NCBI GenBank assembly: GCA_035539075.1
Contig: DATLJB010000097.1
Span: forward strand, 1-39,283
DNA from: Dongia_B sp035539075
GTDB taxonomy: Bacteria; Pseudomonadota; Alphaproteobacteria; Dongiales; Dongiaceae
DNA: 39,283 nucleotides
Direction: 5' to 3'
A model generated the notes under the pieces. It was given only the letters and a program-made list of their open reading frames with translations, ran no database searches and was not told the origin of the DNA. A program made the position numbers and the translations under genes. Position 1 is the first letter of the stretch. Every line of letters begins with the position of its first letter. This document shows positions 14,749 to 22,377 of the stretch, in pieces.

Positions 14749-14909
14749 TGTTACGTTTCAGTACTGGTGTCCGAAACCAGGTTTCCCACCGGATAACTTG
14801 CGAATTACGGCCACTCGTTTCGAGACAGTTTTGGAGATGCCCCGTGGCTCCGCGTCAAAGGGAAACCTTTTGCCGTCGTAGCTGCGGGGCGTTTCTTTTG
14901 TGAATAACG
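14749..14909 (+). repeat. Structured repeat, copy A
   Basis: First of two related direct copies (second at 18647-18812). Shared blocks: TGTTACGT at the start; ACGGCCACTCG with hairpin CTCG-TTT-CGAG; GAGATGCCCCGT; hairpin AAAGG-GAAA-CCTTT with a GNRA-type tetraloop; and CGGGGCGT followed by a T-rich tract. ATGCCCCG can pair with CGGGGCGT as an outer stem. The stems are kept while loops differ, which suggests RNA structure. It begins 21 bases after the lipoprotein stop. Confidence 0.7.
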
Positions 14910-15135
14910 AATGCGGCCCGCATGGTTTTCAGCGAGACCTCCCAAGACATGCCGGTGTCGCCCCGGCAAACGATCGCCAACATAGAGCAAGCAAAGAGCT
15001 CTATTTCACTGCACAGATCTGAAGCGATATCCTTACGGCCATTCGGAAGTCCGTAAAATAGCAGTTCAAATTTCACGCCCGGTTGTCACCGGACTACACA
15101 AATAGAAACCAACCCGAGCTCATCGAGAAGGTCGG

Positions 15136-15153
15136 CTGCAGAATTATCTGCAG
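15136..15153. promoter_or_regulatory. Inverted repeat upstream of the TAXI gene
   Basis: Arms CTGCAGA and TCTGCAG around ATTA, perfect. It is centred 44 bases upstream of the FNR box centre. It could bind a second regulator of the same promoter; no protein is proposed. Confidence 0.4.
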
Positions 15154-15181
15154 TCGCGGATGCATTCGGGCAGTGAATCGA

Positions 15182-15223
15182 TTGATTAGAATCAAAATAG
15201 TGGCTTGTTTCGGCAAATATAGT
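15182..15223 (+). promoter_or_regulatory. FNR/FixK-type class II promoter of the TAXI gene
   Basis: TTGATTAGAATCAA (15182-15195) is an exact TTGAT-N4-ATCAA box. TATAGT (15218-15223) lies where a -10 belongs if the box is centred at -41.5, giving a start near 15230 and a leader of about 39 bases. Box sequence and geometry fit activation under low oxygen by an FNR/FixK family protein. Confidence 0.72.
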
Positions 15224-15268
15224 GCTTGATCGGAAGTACCGACCCGGCGAGTAAAGGAACACTCGGCC

Positions 15269-16270
15269 ATGTTGGCTAGACAAAGACTCAGCCTCGTGTT
15301 GGCCACCATGATAATTGCCATCGGCGGCTGCACGGCGGTTTCCGTTTCCCCTGCCCCGGTGACGCTTGCGACCGGGTCCCCCGGTGGGATCTTTCACCCG
15401 GTCGGAAACGCGATCTGCCGTATGTTCAACCTCCCGAACCAGCATCAGGCGCGTCCATGCGTCGCGCTGAGTTCCGAAGGCGCGGTCGAAAACATCCTGC
15501 GCATCGAAAGCGGCAAGTCGTCCTTTGGCCTGTCCCAGACCGACGTCGCTTACGCCGCATTTCACGGCGAGGGGCCGTTCGCTCCCCACAAGATCGGGCC
15601 GTTCACCTTCGGCGGCGCCGATCCAAAGCTGCGCATGCTGATCGCGCTATACCCGGATGAGTTCACCGTCGTCGCGCGTGCCGATTCCGGAATCCGCGAT
15701 TTCAAGGATCTGCGCGGCAAGCGTATCGGCATCGGGACCAGCGGCGCCGGGTACACCTTCACCCGCGATGTCGTGCTGAAATACTACGATTGGACGATAT
15801 CGGACGCCGAACGTCTGTTGGAGCTGGGCTCCGCGGAACAGAACCAGGCGCTTTGCAGCGACAAAGTCGACGCGGTCATCTTTGTCGACGGGCATCCCAG
15901 TGGCTTAACCCAGGAAGCGACCACGGCTTGCGCGGCGAAATTGGTTCGCGTCGTCGGTTCGCGGATCGACCAGCTTCTGGCGGCTTATCCCTACTATGAA
16001 GCTTCCGTCATCCCAGGTGGCATCTATGCCGGCAATCCGGACGACGTGCCGACGATTGGAACACGGACCATCCTGCTCACCTCGAGTAACATCCCGGATG
16101 ATCTAGCCTATGCCCTGGTCAAGGCGGTGTTCGAAAATTTCGCCGACTTCCGGCGCCTACATCCGGCGCTGACGAAGTTGAGCTTTAAGGACATGGTGCC
16201 AAGCAGCGCCGTCATCCCGATCCACCAGGGAGCGCTGAAATATTTCCGCGAGGCCGGCCTGCTGCCATAG
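15269..16270 (+). CDS. TAXI family TRAP-type solute-binding protein (orphan, lipoprotein-like)
   Basis: A 333-residue exported binding protein of the TAXI family. A signal peptide with a possible lipobox IGGC (Cys21) leads into the family start VTLATGSPGGIFHPVGNAIC. Later blocks SSEGAVENILRIESGKSSFG, DFKDLRGKRIGIGTSGAGYT and PDDLAYALVKAVFENF are characteristic. TAXI proteins capture small organic anions such as glutamate or dicarboxylates for a fused TRAP permease. No permease gene is present nearby, so it either serves a permease elsewhere or has a sensory role. A low-oxygen promoter precedes it. AAGGA is the ribosome binding site. Confidence 0.88.
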   Translation: MLARQRLSLVLATMIIAIGGCTAVSVSPAPVTLATGSPGGIFHPVGNAICRMFNLPNQHQARPCVALSSEGAVENILRIESGKSSFGLSQTDVAYAAFHGEGPFAPHKIGPFTFGGADPKLRMLIALYPDEFTVVARADSGIRDFKDLRGKRIGIGTSGAGYTFTRDVVLKYYDWTISDAERLLELGSAEQNQALCSDKVDAVIFVDGHPSGLTQEATTACAAKLVRVVGSRIDQLLAAYPYYEASVIPGGIYAGNPDDVPTIGTRTILLTSSNIPDDLAYALVKAVFENFADFRRLHPALTKLSFKDMVPSSAVIPIHQGALKYFREAGLLP

Positions 16271-16361
16271 GTTGCCGACCTCTACAAGCTTCTCGACGGA
16301 TCTGCGTCGATGCCCAGCCCGCGATCGTCGTGCTAGGCTTTGATATTGGGCGAGGTTGTTC

Positions 16362-17069
16362 GTGTTGCCTTTCTTCGTGGCTGAAAACAGATTGACGCTA
16401 CCGAGGCGCAGGTTTCTGGCTGCCGGCCTTGTAGGGGCCGTCGGCTGTGCCGTTCCCGGCCTCGCCCGCGCGGCGACGAAGATCGTCATGCCTGTCGCTG
16501 CCGGGGACAGGCGATTCTCGGTCTTCTATAAAGGCGACAAGATCGGTACCCACACGATTTTGTATTCGTCGGAGATCGGTGAGACGCGGGTCGTCACCGA
16601 TATATCTCTCCTGGTCAAGGTCGCGTTCTTCACCGTGTTCAGGTTCACCCACCGCTCCTCCGAAACCTGGCGCGACGAGCAGCTGGTGTCGCTGAGAAGC
16701 GTAACGGTGGAGCATGGCGAAACCCTGCACGTCGAAGGCAGGTGGACCCCGCAGGGCTTTCGCGTGGAGAGCAAGGGAGGCCCGTTCTTCGCTCCCACCG
16801 CAACCTTGACGTCGAACAGTCTGTGGACTCCGGCAGTACTGGAGCAGGAGACCGTGGTCGATGCGCAGCATGGCGGAGTCATCGGCGTCAGCGCGCACAA
16901 GTTCGCCGAAGAGCAGATCGTCGTCGCCGACCGAAAGATCCCCGTCACGCGCTACACATTCATCACTCCCTATCTGGCCGGCAGCATCTGGTACGACCAG
17001 GATAGCCTCTGGGTGCGCGGCGAGTTCGAGCTCGACGGCTCAAAGATCCAGTATGAGCTCGACACATGA
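16362..17069 (+). CDS. Exported DUF6134-like protein with Tat-like signal
   Basis: A 235-residue exported protein. No ATG exists in the N-terminal part; the GTG at 16362 is chosen because GAGG lies six bases before it (a TTG two codons upstream is the alternative). The leader LPRRRFLAAGLVGAVGC has a twin-arginine-like start and hydrophobic core with cleavage near GLARA. The mature part is beta-rich, beginning RRFSVFYKGDKIGTHTILYS, and matches my recollection of the DUF6134 family (periplasmic, unknown function, perhaps a lipid-binding half-barrel). It lies 91 bases after the TAXI gene on the same strand and could share its transcript. Confidence 0.7.
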   Translation: MLPFFVAENRLTLPRRRFLAAGLVGAVGCAVPGLARAATKIVMPVAAGDRRFSVFYKGDKIGTHTILYSSEIGETRVVTDISLLVKVAFFTVFRFTHRSSETWRDEQLVSLRSVTVEHGETLHVEGRWTPQGFRVESKGGPFFAPTATLTSNSLWTPAVLEQETVVDAQHGGVIGVSAHKFAEEQIVVADRKIPVTRYTFITPYLAGSIWYDQDSLWVRGEFELDGSKIQYELDT

Positions 17070-17446
17070 TCTTCCGCACTCGCTTCGTTTCAATCCGGCT
17101 CGTCATCCCCTTAACCTATTGCACCTCCGGCTGCGCGTAACCCGGCTTGGTTGCCAGAGCAAAATTCCCTGAGCACAACCTGCAACGCGATCCTGGACCA
17201 GAAACCTGCAAAATTCGCCGCACCTGCGAAGGGGCTTCCCCCTATCTGCAGGCGGATTTGACCAAGCATAAGCGGACGTCCCAGTACCAGGCTGGAGTTG
17301 ACTTGAATCAATGTGGCACCCTGGATGTTTGGTAGGCTTTATCGCAAGAGATGTCATCGCGTCCTGAGTGCCGTCAAGAACATCCGCGACGGATCTCACA
17401 TGTAAACAAAACCGCTTCATCATGATTAGGGACGGGGTTTGCCACC
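17070..17446. other. Intergenic region upstream of the 48-aa protein and VIT gene
   Basis: A 377-bp gap. It contains an FNR-like box at 17298-17311 with a weak -10 and a small GGGG/CCCC hairpin around 17230. Frames on the minus strand across it have no signal or family resemblance and were not called. Confidence 0.5.
17298..17338 (+). promoter_or_regulatory. FNR/FixK-like promoter of the small-protein/VIT unit
   Basis: TTGACTTGAATCAA (17298-17311) has one mismatch to TTGAT-N4-ATCAA. TAGGCT (17333-17338) sits at the -10 position expected for a -41.5 site. Start would be near 17346, about 100 bases before the first ATG. Confidence 0.45.
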
Positions 17447-17593
17447 ATGAATCGCAACACGCTCTATCTTGCCATCGGCGTCCTTGCCGTCATCGCCGTG
17501 GTCGTCGGCTTTCTGTTCTACCAGGAGCGCCAGAAAACGCACGGCGTCGATATCGATGTCGGCAAGAGCGGCATTTCGATCGAGACGAAATAG
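17447..17593 (+). CDS. 48-residue single-pass membrane protein
   Basis: Short gene: an N-terminal hydrophobic helix (YLAIGVLAVIAVVVGFLFY, residues 7-25) followed by a charged tail with DIDVGKSGISIETK at the C terminus. The layout predicts a bitopic inner-membrane protein with a small soluble tail. It starts at an ATG with a purine-rich GGGACGGGG upstream, slightly far. The stop is 33 bases before the VIT-family gene, so the two are likely co-transcribed. Similar short proteins occur in rhizobia without a known role, to my recollection; no function is claimed. Confidence 0.7.
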   Translation: MNRNTLYLAIGVLAVIAVVVGFLFYQERQKTHGVDIDVGKSGISIETK

Positions 17594-17626
17594 TGCCCGC
17601 TTCGTCGCAACGAAGAGGTTTGGCTC

Positions 17627-18328
17627 ATGACTCGCCTTCGCCTGCATCCGGAAAGCCACCTCGTCAGCCGCATCGGATGGATGCGCGCGGCAGTGCTCGG
17701 GGCCAATGACGGCATTATCTCGACCGCAAGCCTGATCGTCGGCGTATCCGCGGCGGCCACGACGCAGCACGAAGTCCTGATCGCGGGCGTCGCGGGACTG
17801 GTGGGTGGAGCCATGTCGATGGCCGCCGGGGAATACGTGTCTGTCAGCTCACAGTCCGACACCGAGGGCGCAGACCTCGCACGCGAGCGCAGGGAATTGC
17901 GTGACAATCCCGTCTTAGAACTCGACGAGCTTGCCGAAATCTATGTCAAGCGCGGCGTCGATCAGGCTCTGGCTCGGCAAGTGGCCCAGCAGCTGATGGC
18001 AAAGGATGCCCTGAGCGCCCACGCCCATGACGAACTGGGGATATCGGAAATCACCGCCGCGCGCCCGGTGCAAGCCGCGCTGACTTCAGCCGTCACGTTT
18101 TCGGTCGGTGCGGCGATGCCTTTGCTCATGGTGGTCGTATCGCCCGCTGGCGCCCTGATCCCCGTCGTGGCCTGTGCATCGCTCGGTTTTCTCGCCCTGC
18201 TCGGCGCGATTGGGGCCCAGGCGGGCGGCGCAAACATTTGCCGCGCCACCGCCCGGGTGACTTTCTGGGGCGCGTTGGCATTCGGTGTTACTGCGGGTAT
18301 CGGTAAAATATTCGGCACGATTATCTGA
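17627..18328 (+). CDS. VIT1/CCC1 family iron/manganese transporter
   Basis: A 233-residue membrane protein of the VIT/CCC1 family, which moves Fe2+ or Mn2+ out of the cytosol. The first helix has the family signature AAVLGANDGIISTASLIVGV (residues 21-40), and helix 2 has GGAMSMAAGEYVSVSSQSD (60-78). A cytosolic Glu/Asp-rich helical hairpin (about 80-130) corresponds to the metal-binding domain, and three C-terminal helices follow. Length and motif order are complete. It lies behind the 48-residue membrane protein and an FNR-like box, which suggests control by oxygen and a role in metal homeostasis under low oxygen; that link is inference. Confidence 0.92.
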   Translation: MTRLRLHPESHLVSRIGWMRAAVLGANDGIISTASLIVGVSAAATTQHEVLIAGVAGLVGGAMSMAAGEYVSVSSQSDTEGADLARERRELRDNPVLELDELAEIYVKRGVDQALARQVAQQLMAKDALSAHAHDELGISEITAARPVQAALTSAVTFSVGAAMPLLMVVVSPAGALIPVVACASLGFLALLGAIGAQAGGANICRATARVTFWGALAFGVTAGIGKIFGTII

Positions 18329-18433
18329 TGATCTCGGAACTTTGGAGAATTTCTATCACGGCCCTACGCAGAATCGTTTCCAACCGAGATCGACAAGGGT
18401 CGTGGTCCCACAAATCAAACTGGAGGAGCAAAG

Positions 18434-18613
18434 ATGAGTACAATTCTGATCATCATCTTGATCATTCTTCTGCTCGGTGGCGGCGGCGGATACTACGGAT
18501 ACAACCGGTATGGCGGCGCCGGCCTGGGCGGCGTCCTTGGCTTGGTCCTGATTGTCCTCGTGGTGCTTTGGTTCTTAGGCGTCTTAGGCGGAGTTCATGC
18601 CGCCACATTGTGA
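18434..18613 (+). CDS. DUF3309 family small membrane protein
   Basis: A 59-residue protein with two hydrophobic stretches (ILIIILIILLLGG at 4-16 and GVLGLVLIVLVVLWFLGVL at 33-51) joined by a Gly/Tyr-rich turn GGGYYGYNRYGG. This is the DUF3309 pattern, common in Alpha- and Betaproteobacteria. The ATG follows GGAGGAG at ideal spacing. The function is unknown. It ends 33 bases before the second copy of the structured repeat, repeating the small-gene-plus-repeat arrangement seen after the lipoprotein. Confidence 0.85.
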   Translation: MSTILIIILIILLLGGGGGYYGYNRYGGAGLGGVLGLVLIVLVVLWFLGVLGGVHAATL

Positions 18614-18646
18614 TCGTAAGAGATCGCACCTAGGACGCTGCACAGA

Positions 18647-18812
18647 TGTTACGTCCCAGTATTAGCATCCGAATCCGGAGTTTCCGGCTGAAAAAGCCGG
18701 AAGTTACGGCCACTCGACTCGAGACGGGCGTTTGAGATGCCCCGTCGCTTCGCGACAAAGGGAAACCTTTTTGACGTAGTGGCGGCGGGGCGTATCCTTT
18801 TTGAACGATACG
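18647..18812 (+). repeat. Structured repeat, copy B
   Basis: Second copy, same orientation as copy A, 3.7 kb downstream. It has an extra strong hairpin (TTCCGGCT, loop GAAAA, AGCCGGAA) where copy A has only a weak one. It then has CTCG-ACT-CGAG, GATGCCCCGTCG, the GTCGC-TTC-GCGAC hairpin, AAAGG-GAAA-CCTTT and GGCGGGGCGTATCCTTTTT. The last part resembles an intrinsic terminator. Placement 33 bases after the DUF3309 stop mirrors copy A. Confidence 0.7.
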
Positions 18813-18913
18813 TGCAGCTCGGATAGCCGCACCGGAATCCTGCAAAGCAGGCTATCGGTGATCGCCCACGATGGAAGCGCGGATCGCGCTCTCAATATCA
18901 GAACGAGCGGCAG

Positions 18914-19981
18914 CTACTTGGGCTTGCGCTCGCTGTCGAGCATATCGAAAGTCCGCAGCAGGACCCCGACGCGATAGGCCGAGGACGTCCATTCGGCGAG
19001 GCGTGGCGTGTTGTCGACCAGCCAGTTGAACGCGCTTTGGACCGCGACAAAAGCGGCGGCCGCCTGTGTAACCTCGCCCAGCGTCATACGTCCCATGACA
19101 TAGTTCGGCGTACAGAGAACGAGTCCGATGACCGGCACGATCAGCGAATTGCCGTGGGTGATGACTGTCGAGCGCATGTGCTGTACACACAGGCGCCGCC
19201 ATTGGCCGATCACCCCGTCCTGGGCGGTGGCGAGCGTCGCCGCGTCTGCGGCATGCGGTGCCAAGGTCGTGCGCGTATTGACCCGGGCGACGACATATTT
19301 GAAATCCGCTTCGGCCTGGTTCTTCCGCTCGATCACGTCGATCATGGCGCGGCCGACCACCATCATCGACAAGTTGGGGACCGCGGCATAGATGATGGCG
19401 GCGGCGACGAGGTAGCCGGGGATCCGCACGCCGCCCCAGATCGGGATCTCCAGCACGCCGCCGACATTCCAAAGCACGGTCACGAAAGTCACCGCCGCCA
19501 GCAATGAACTGAGGAGGCCCACCAGGAAGTCGATCGGGGCGTCGGTGGCGAGACGCGCATCCTCGGTGATCCGGTACTCGGCATTCTGACGTTGCCCGTC
19601 CACGAAGCTCGCGCGCTGGTAGCGCTGATCCTCGAGCCATGACTGGATAAGCCGGCTAGTGAGCCAGGCCCGCCACGAGCGCTGGAACGTCATGCGGCCC
19701 CAAACCGCTGCAACAGCCAGAAAAACACTCGATGCCGTCAGGATAAAGAACCTTTGGACGAGATCCCAGATGTGGCTGGAATCGCGGACTTCCAGCGCGT
19801 TGAAGAAGTCGCGGTTCCAGGTATTGAGCCGGTATTGAACGATCACCTGCAGCACAACGCCAGTGACAAGCATGGTCAACAGGGCCCAGGCCGTGGCGCC
19901 GCGCCAGAAACCGTTGGCGGTCTTCCAGAAACGACGCATGGCCGTGCCGGTGGAGAGGGAGCGAGCGGGTTCGGCTGGCAT
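18914..19981 (-). CDS. SbmA/BacA-like (ABC_membrane_2) membrane protein without ATPase domain
   Basis: A 355-residue inner-membrane protein matching the transmembrane part of SbmA/BacA/YddA transporters. The block NTWNRDFFNALEVRDSSHIW (about 53-72) is the clearest family signature, and WRAWLTSRLIQSWLEDQRYQ (about 102-121) is another. Five or six helices are visible. The protein stops at LDSERKPK, where YddA-type proteins continue into a nucleotide-binding domain. No Walker A motif is found downstream in any frame, so it is either an ATPase-free SbmA-like proton-driven peptide importer or a truncated YddA. It follows glucokinase by 12 bases and is probably the last gene of that operon, although its role there is unclear. 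Confidence 0.75.
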   Translation of the reverse strand: MPAEPARSLSTGTAMRRFWKTANGFWRGATAWALLTMLVTGVVLQVIVQYRLNTWNRDFFNALEVRDSSHIWDLVQRFFILTASSVFLAVAAVWGRMTFQRSWRAWLTSRLIQSWLEDQRYQRASFVDGQRQNAEYRITEDARLATDAPIDFLVGLLSSLLAAVTFVTVLWNVGGVLEIPIWGGVRIPGYLVAAAIIYAAVPNLSMMVVGRAMIDVIERKNQAEADFKYVVARVNTRTTLAPHAADAATLATAQDGVIGQWRRLCVQHMRSTVITHGNSLIVPVIGLVLCTPNYVMGRMTLGEVTQAAAAFVAVQSAFNWLVDNTPRLAEWTSSAYRVGVLLRTFDMLDSERKPK

Positions 19982-19993
19982 GGCCCGAGGGTC

Positions 19994-20974
19994 CTATTCG
20001 CTGAGGCGCAGGCGCGCCTGCTCGCGCGCCAGCTTCGCCAGGCTCATCAGCCCCACGAAGGCGGGCGTCGGATGCAGAATGACTGAGGTCGGGATGCGCT
20101 CGGCATAGGGGCGAAGACGCCCCTTGGCGGCAAATTGCTCGCGAAACTCGGATCGCGCCAGATGATCGACAAACCGCGGCACGATTCCGCCGCCAATATA
20201 GACGCCGCCTCTGGCACCGAATGTCAAAGCCACATCCCCCGCCACCGCGCCAAGGAACGCGCAGAAGGTATCCAGTGCGGCGCGGCAGGTAGGCGAACTT
20301 CCATCCAATGCCGCGGCCGTCACCTCGCTTGGTGTCCAGCGCTGCGATACATCGCCTTGAAGGGCGGTAATCGCCTGATGCAGATTGACCAGACCGGCCC
20401 CCGACAGGACCCGCTCCGCCGAAACCCGCCCATAGCGCCGGCGCAGAATGGCGATGATGTCGTCATAGTGATTGCCGAAGCTCGCCAGGCCGGCATGCCC
20501 GCCCTCGCTGGTGACGACGCTGCGACCCGCCGGGCCGAAGATGACGCAGGCCATGCCAAGGCCGGTGCCGGGCGCGACGATTGCCATGGGCGCCCCCGGA
20601 ATGGCCGCGCCCGCGGGGCCGATCCTGTGGATCTGGGCTGGACCGAGATCGGGGAGACCCGCCGCGATCGCCTCAAGGTCGTTGACGATCCGCACCCAGG
20701 GAAGCGACAGAGCGTGGCCGATCTCCTCTTCATCGAGAAGCCACGGCGCATTGATCAGCTTGCATCGACCGCCTTCGATCGGCCCGGCCGCGGCCAGCAA
20801 GGCGCCGTCGATCGGTTCCGCCCCATGGTCGGTCGCCAGGAAGTCGCGAATGGCGTCGATTGCACTGGCATGCGAGCAGACCTCGGTCGACCAGGTGGCG
20901 CCGATGGACTGCTCGTTGGCCAGGGCGAAGCGCGCATAGGTGCCGCCAATATCCGCCAGCAGGAAGCGGCTCAT
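19994..20974 (-). CDS. glk: Glucokinase
   Basis: A 326-residue hexokinase-fold enzyme of the bacterial Glk family, phosphorylating glucose with ATP to glucose 6-phosphate in the cytosol. The N-terminal phosphate loop is LADIGGTYARFALA (6-19). The sugar-binding segment LINAPWLLDEEEIG follows, then VIVAPGTGLGMA-type ATP-site residues (AIVAPGTGLGMAC) and EGGHAGLASFG. The length is typical. The ATG overlaps the stop of the beta-glucosidase gene by four bases (ATGA), so the two are translationally coupled. The pair makes metabolic sense: cleavage of a beta-glucoside followed by phosphorylation of the released glucose. Confidence 0.93.
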   Translation of the reverse strand: MSRFLLADIGGTYARFALANEQSIGATWSTEVCSHASAIDAIRDFLATDHGAEPIDGALLAAAGPIEGGRCKLINAPWLLDEEEIGHALSLPWVRIVNDLEAIAAGLPDLGPAQIHRIGPAGAAIPGAPMAIVAPGTGLGMACVIFGPAGRSVVTSEGGHAGLASFGNHYDDIIAILRRRYGRVSAERVLSGAGLVNLHQAITALQGDVSQRWTPSEVTAAALDGSSPTCRAALDTFCAFLGAVAGDVALTFGARGGVYIGGGIVPRFVDHLARSEFREQFAAKGRLRPYAERIPTSVILHPTPAFVGLMSLAKLAREQARLRLSE

Positions 20975-22377
20975 TCGCCCCCCTCCTTCGCCGCGGCACG
21001 GACGCGCCGCGCAGCCTCGTCACGGATCATCTGCGCATACCAATGCGCCGAGGCCTTCGGGATGCGCCGTTGGGTGGCGTAATCCACATAGACCAGACCG
21101 AACCGGTTGGCATAGCCGGCACCCCATTCGAAATTGTCGAGCAGCGACCACACGAAATAACCGCGCACATCGGCACCGGCGGCGACCGCCTCGCGGAGCG
21201 CGTCGCTGTAGGATTTTAGATAGGCGATCCGCTCGCGGTCGATCACCGCGCCGGCCTCATCCGGCTTCTCATTGGCGCCCGCCCCGTTCTCCGTGACATA
21301 GATCGGCAGGCCGTAGCGACGATGAACGTCGATCAGGATGTCGCGGAACGCCGCCGGATCCTCCTGCCAGCCGATGGGCGAACGATGCGCCTCCGGCGGC
21401 GCGTCCGCCCAGGCAAATCCGAGCGGCGCCTTGGCATCGGCGCGGGCAAAGATCGGCGAATAATGATTGACGCCGAGCCAGTCGATCGGGCGGCGTATGC
21501 GATCGAAATCTCCCGGCTTGATCACGGGCTCCATCAATTGCGCCAGTTCCGGCGGATAATGTCCGAGGAGCTGCGGCTCGGGAAAGGCATGGTTCCAATA
21601 GGCATCGAGCAGCCGGGCCGCGGCCGCATCCTCTGCACTCACGCCAATCGGCCGGCTCGGCTGCATGTTGTGGATGATGCCGATCGCCGCAGCCGGTGCG
21701 GCCGCTCGCAGGGCATCGACCCCGGCGCCGTGGGCGAGGTTCACGTGATGGATCGCCTGATGCAAGGCGGCCCGATCGGTCAGCGCGGGTGGATGCCAGC
21801 CGAAGCCATAGCCGAACAGGCTGAAGACCGATGGTTCGTTGAAAGTGGCAAAATGCTTGACCCGGTCGCCATAGCGCCGGCCGATGAGCGTCGCGTAATC
21901 GGCGAACCAACCCGCCATTTCCCGCACACGCCAGCCACCGCTGTCCTGCAGGGCCAGCGGCAAGTCCCAGTGATAGAGGCACAGCCAGGGCTGGATGCCA
22001 GCCGCCAACAGCCCGTCGATCAGCCGATCGTAAAAGGCAAGCCCTGCTGCGTTCGGCGCACCGCTGCCTTGCGGCAGCACGCGCGGCCAGGCGACGGAGA
22101 ATCGGTAGGCCTGGATGCCAAGCTGGCGCATGAGCGCGATATCCTCGGCATAGCGATGGTAGTGGTCGCAAGCGACGTCGCCGGTATCGCCATGGGCGAT
22201 ATGCCCAGGAACCCTGCAATACGCGTCCCAGACACTCGCTCCTCGGCCGTCGACCTTCGTCGCGCCTTCGATCTGATAGGCGGATGTGGAAACGCCCCAG
22301 ATAAAGTCTGGTGGCAGAACTGGTTCTGGATTGTCGGCTCCGGTGCCCGAATTGACCAAGTCGTCCCGGATGGTCAT
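20971..22377 (-). CDS. GH1 beta-glucosidase
   Basis: A 468-residue family 1 glycoside hydrolase. The opening FIWGVSTSAYQIEGA (25-39) and the two catalytic glutamates are clear: acid/base Glu181 in TFNEP and nucleophile Glu363 in YVTENG. The sugar-binding region DNFEWGAGYANRFGLVYVD is near the C terminus. The start at 22377 is chosen because GGGGGA lies eight bases upstream and the fold begins soon after; a frame extended to 22485 adds an unlikely Cys/Ser-rich leader. There is no signal peptide, so the enzyme is cytosolic and needs imported beta-glucosides such as cellobiose. It is first in a unit with glucokinase and the SbmA-like gene. Confidence 0.94.
   Translation of the reverse strand: MTIRDDLVNSGTGADNPEPVLPPDFIWGVSTSAYQIEGATKVDGRGASVWDAYCRVPGHIAHGDTGDVACDHYHRYAEDIALMRQLGIQAYRFSVAWPRVLPQGSGAPNAAGLAFYDRLIDGLLAAGIQPWLCLYHWDLPLALQDSGGWRVREMAGWFADYATLIGRRYGDRVKHFATFNEPSVFSLFGYGFGWHPPALTDRAALHQAIHHVNLAHGAGVDALRAAAPAAAIGIIHNMQPSRPIGVSAEDAAAARLLDAYWNHAFPEPQLLGHYPPELAQLMEPVIKPGDFDRIRRPIDWLGVNHYSPIFARADAKAPLGFAWADAPPEAHRSPIGWQEDPAAFRDILIDVHRRYGLPIYVTENGAGANEKPDEAGAVIDRERIAYLKSYSDALREAVAAGADVRGYFVWSLLDNFEWGAGYANRFGLVYVDYATQRRIPKASAHWYAQMIRDEAARRVRAAAKEGGE

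Larger units (their letters stand above)
14728..15268. other. Intergenic region with repeat copy A and the FNR-type promoter
   Basis: A 541-bp gap. It contains the structured repeat (14749-14909), a perfect dyad with arms CTGCAGA/TCTGCAG around ATTA (15136-15153), and the FNR/FixK box with aligned -10 (15182-15223). Nothing recognisable was found between about 14910 and 15130. Confidence 0.6.

Noticed and set aside
14805..14990. Small minus-strand frames inside both structured repeats (also 18704-18895), both ending in Glu-Trp-Pro
   Set aside because: The similarity comes from the nucleotide repeat; no ribosome binding site, and the conserved bases follow RNA stems rather than codons.
18852..19640. 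Alternative minus-strand frame (262 codons) across the SbmA-like gene
   Set aside because: Arg/Gly-rich shadow frame; the other frame gives recognisable transmembrane family blocks.
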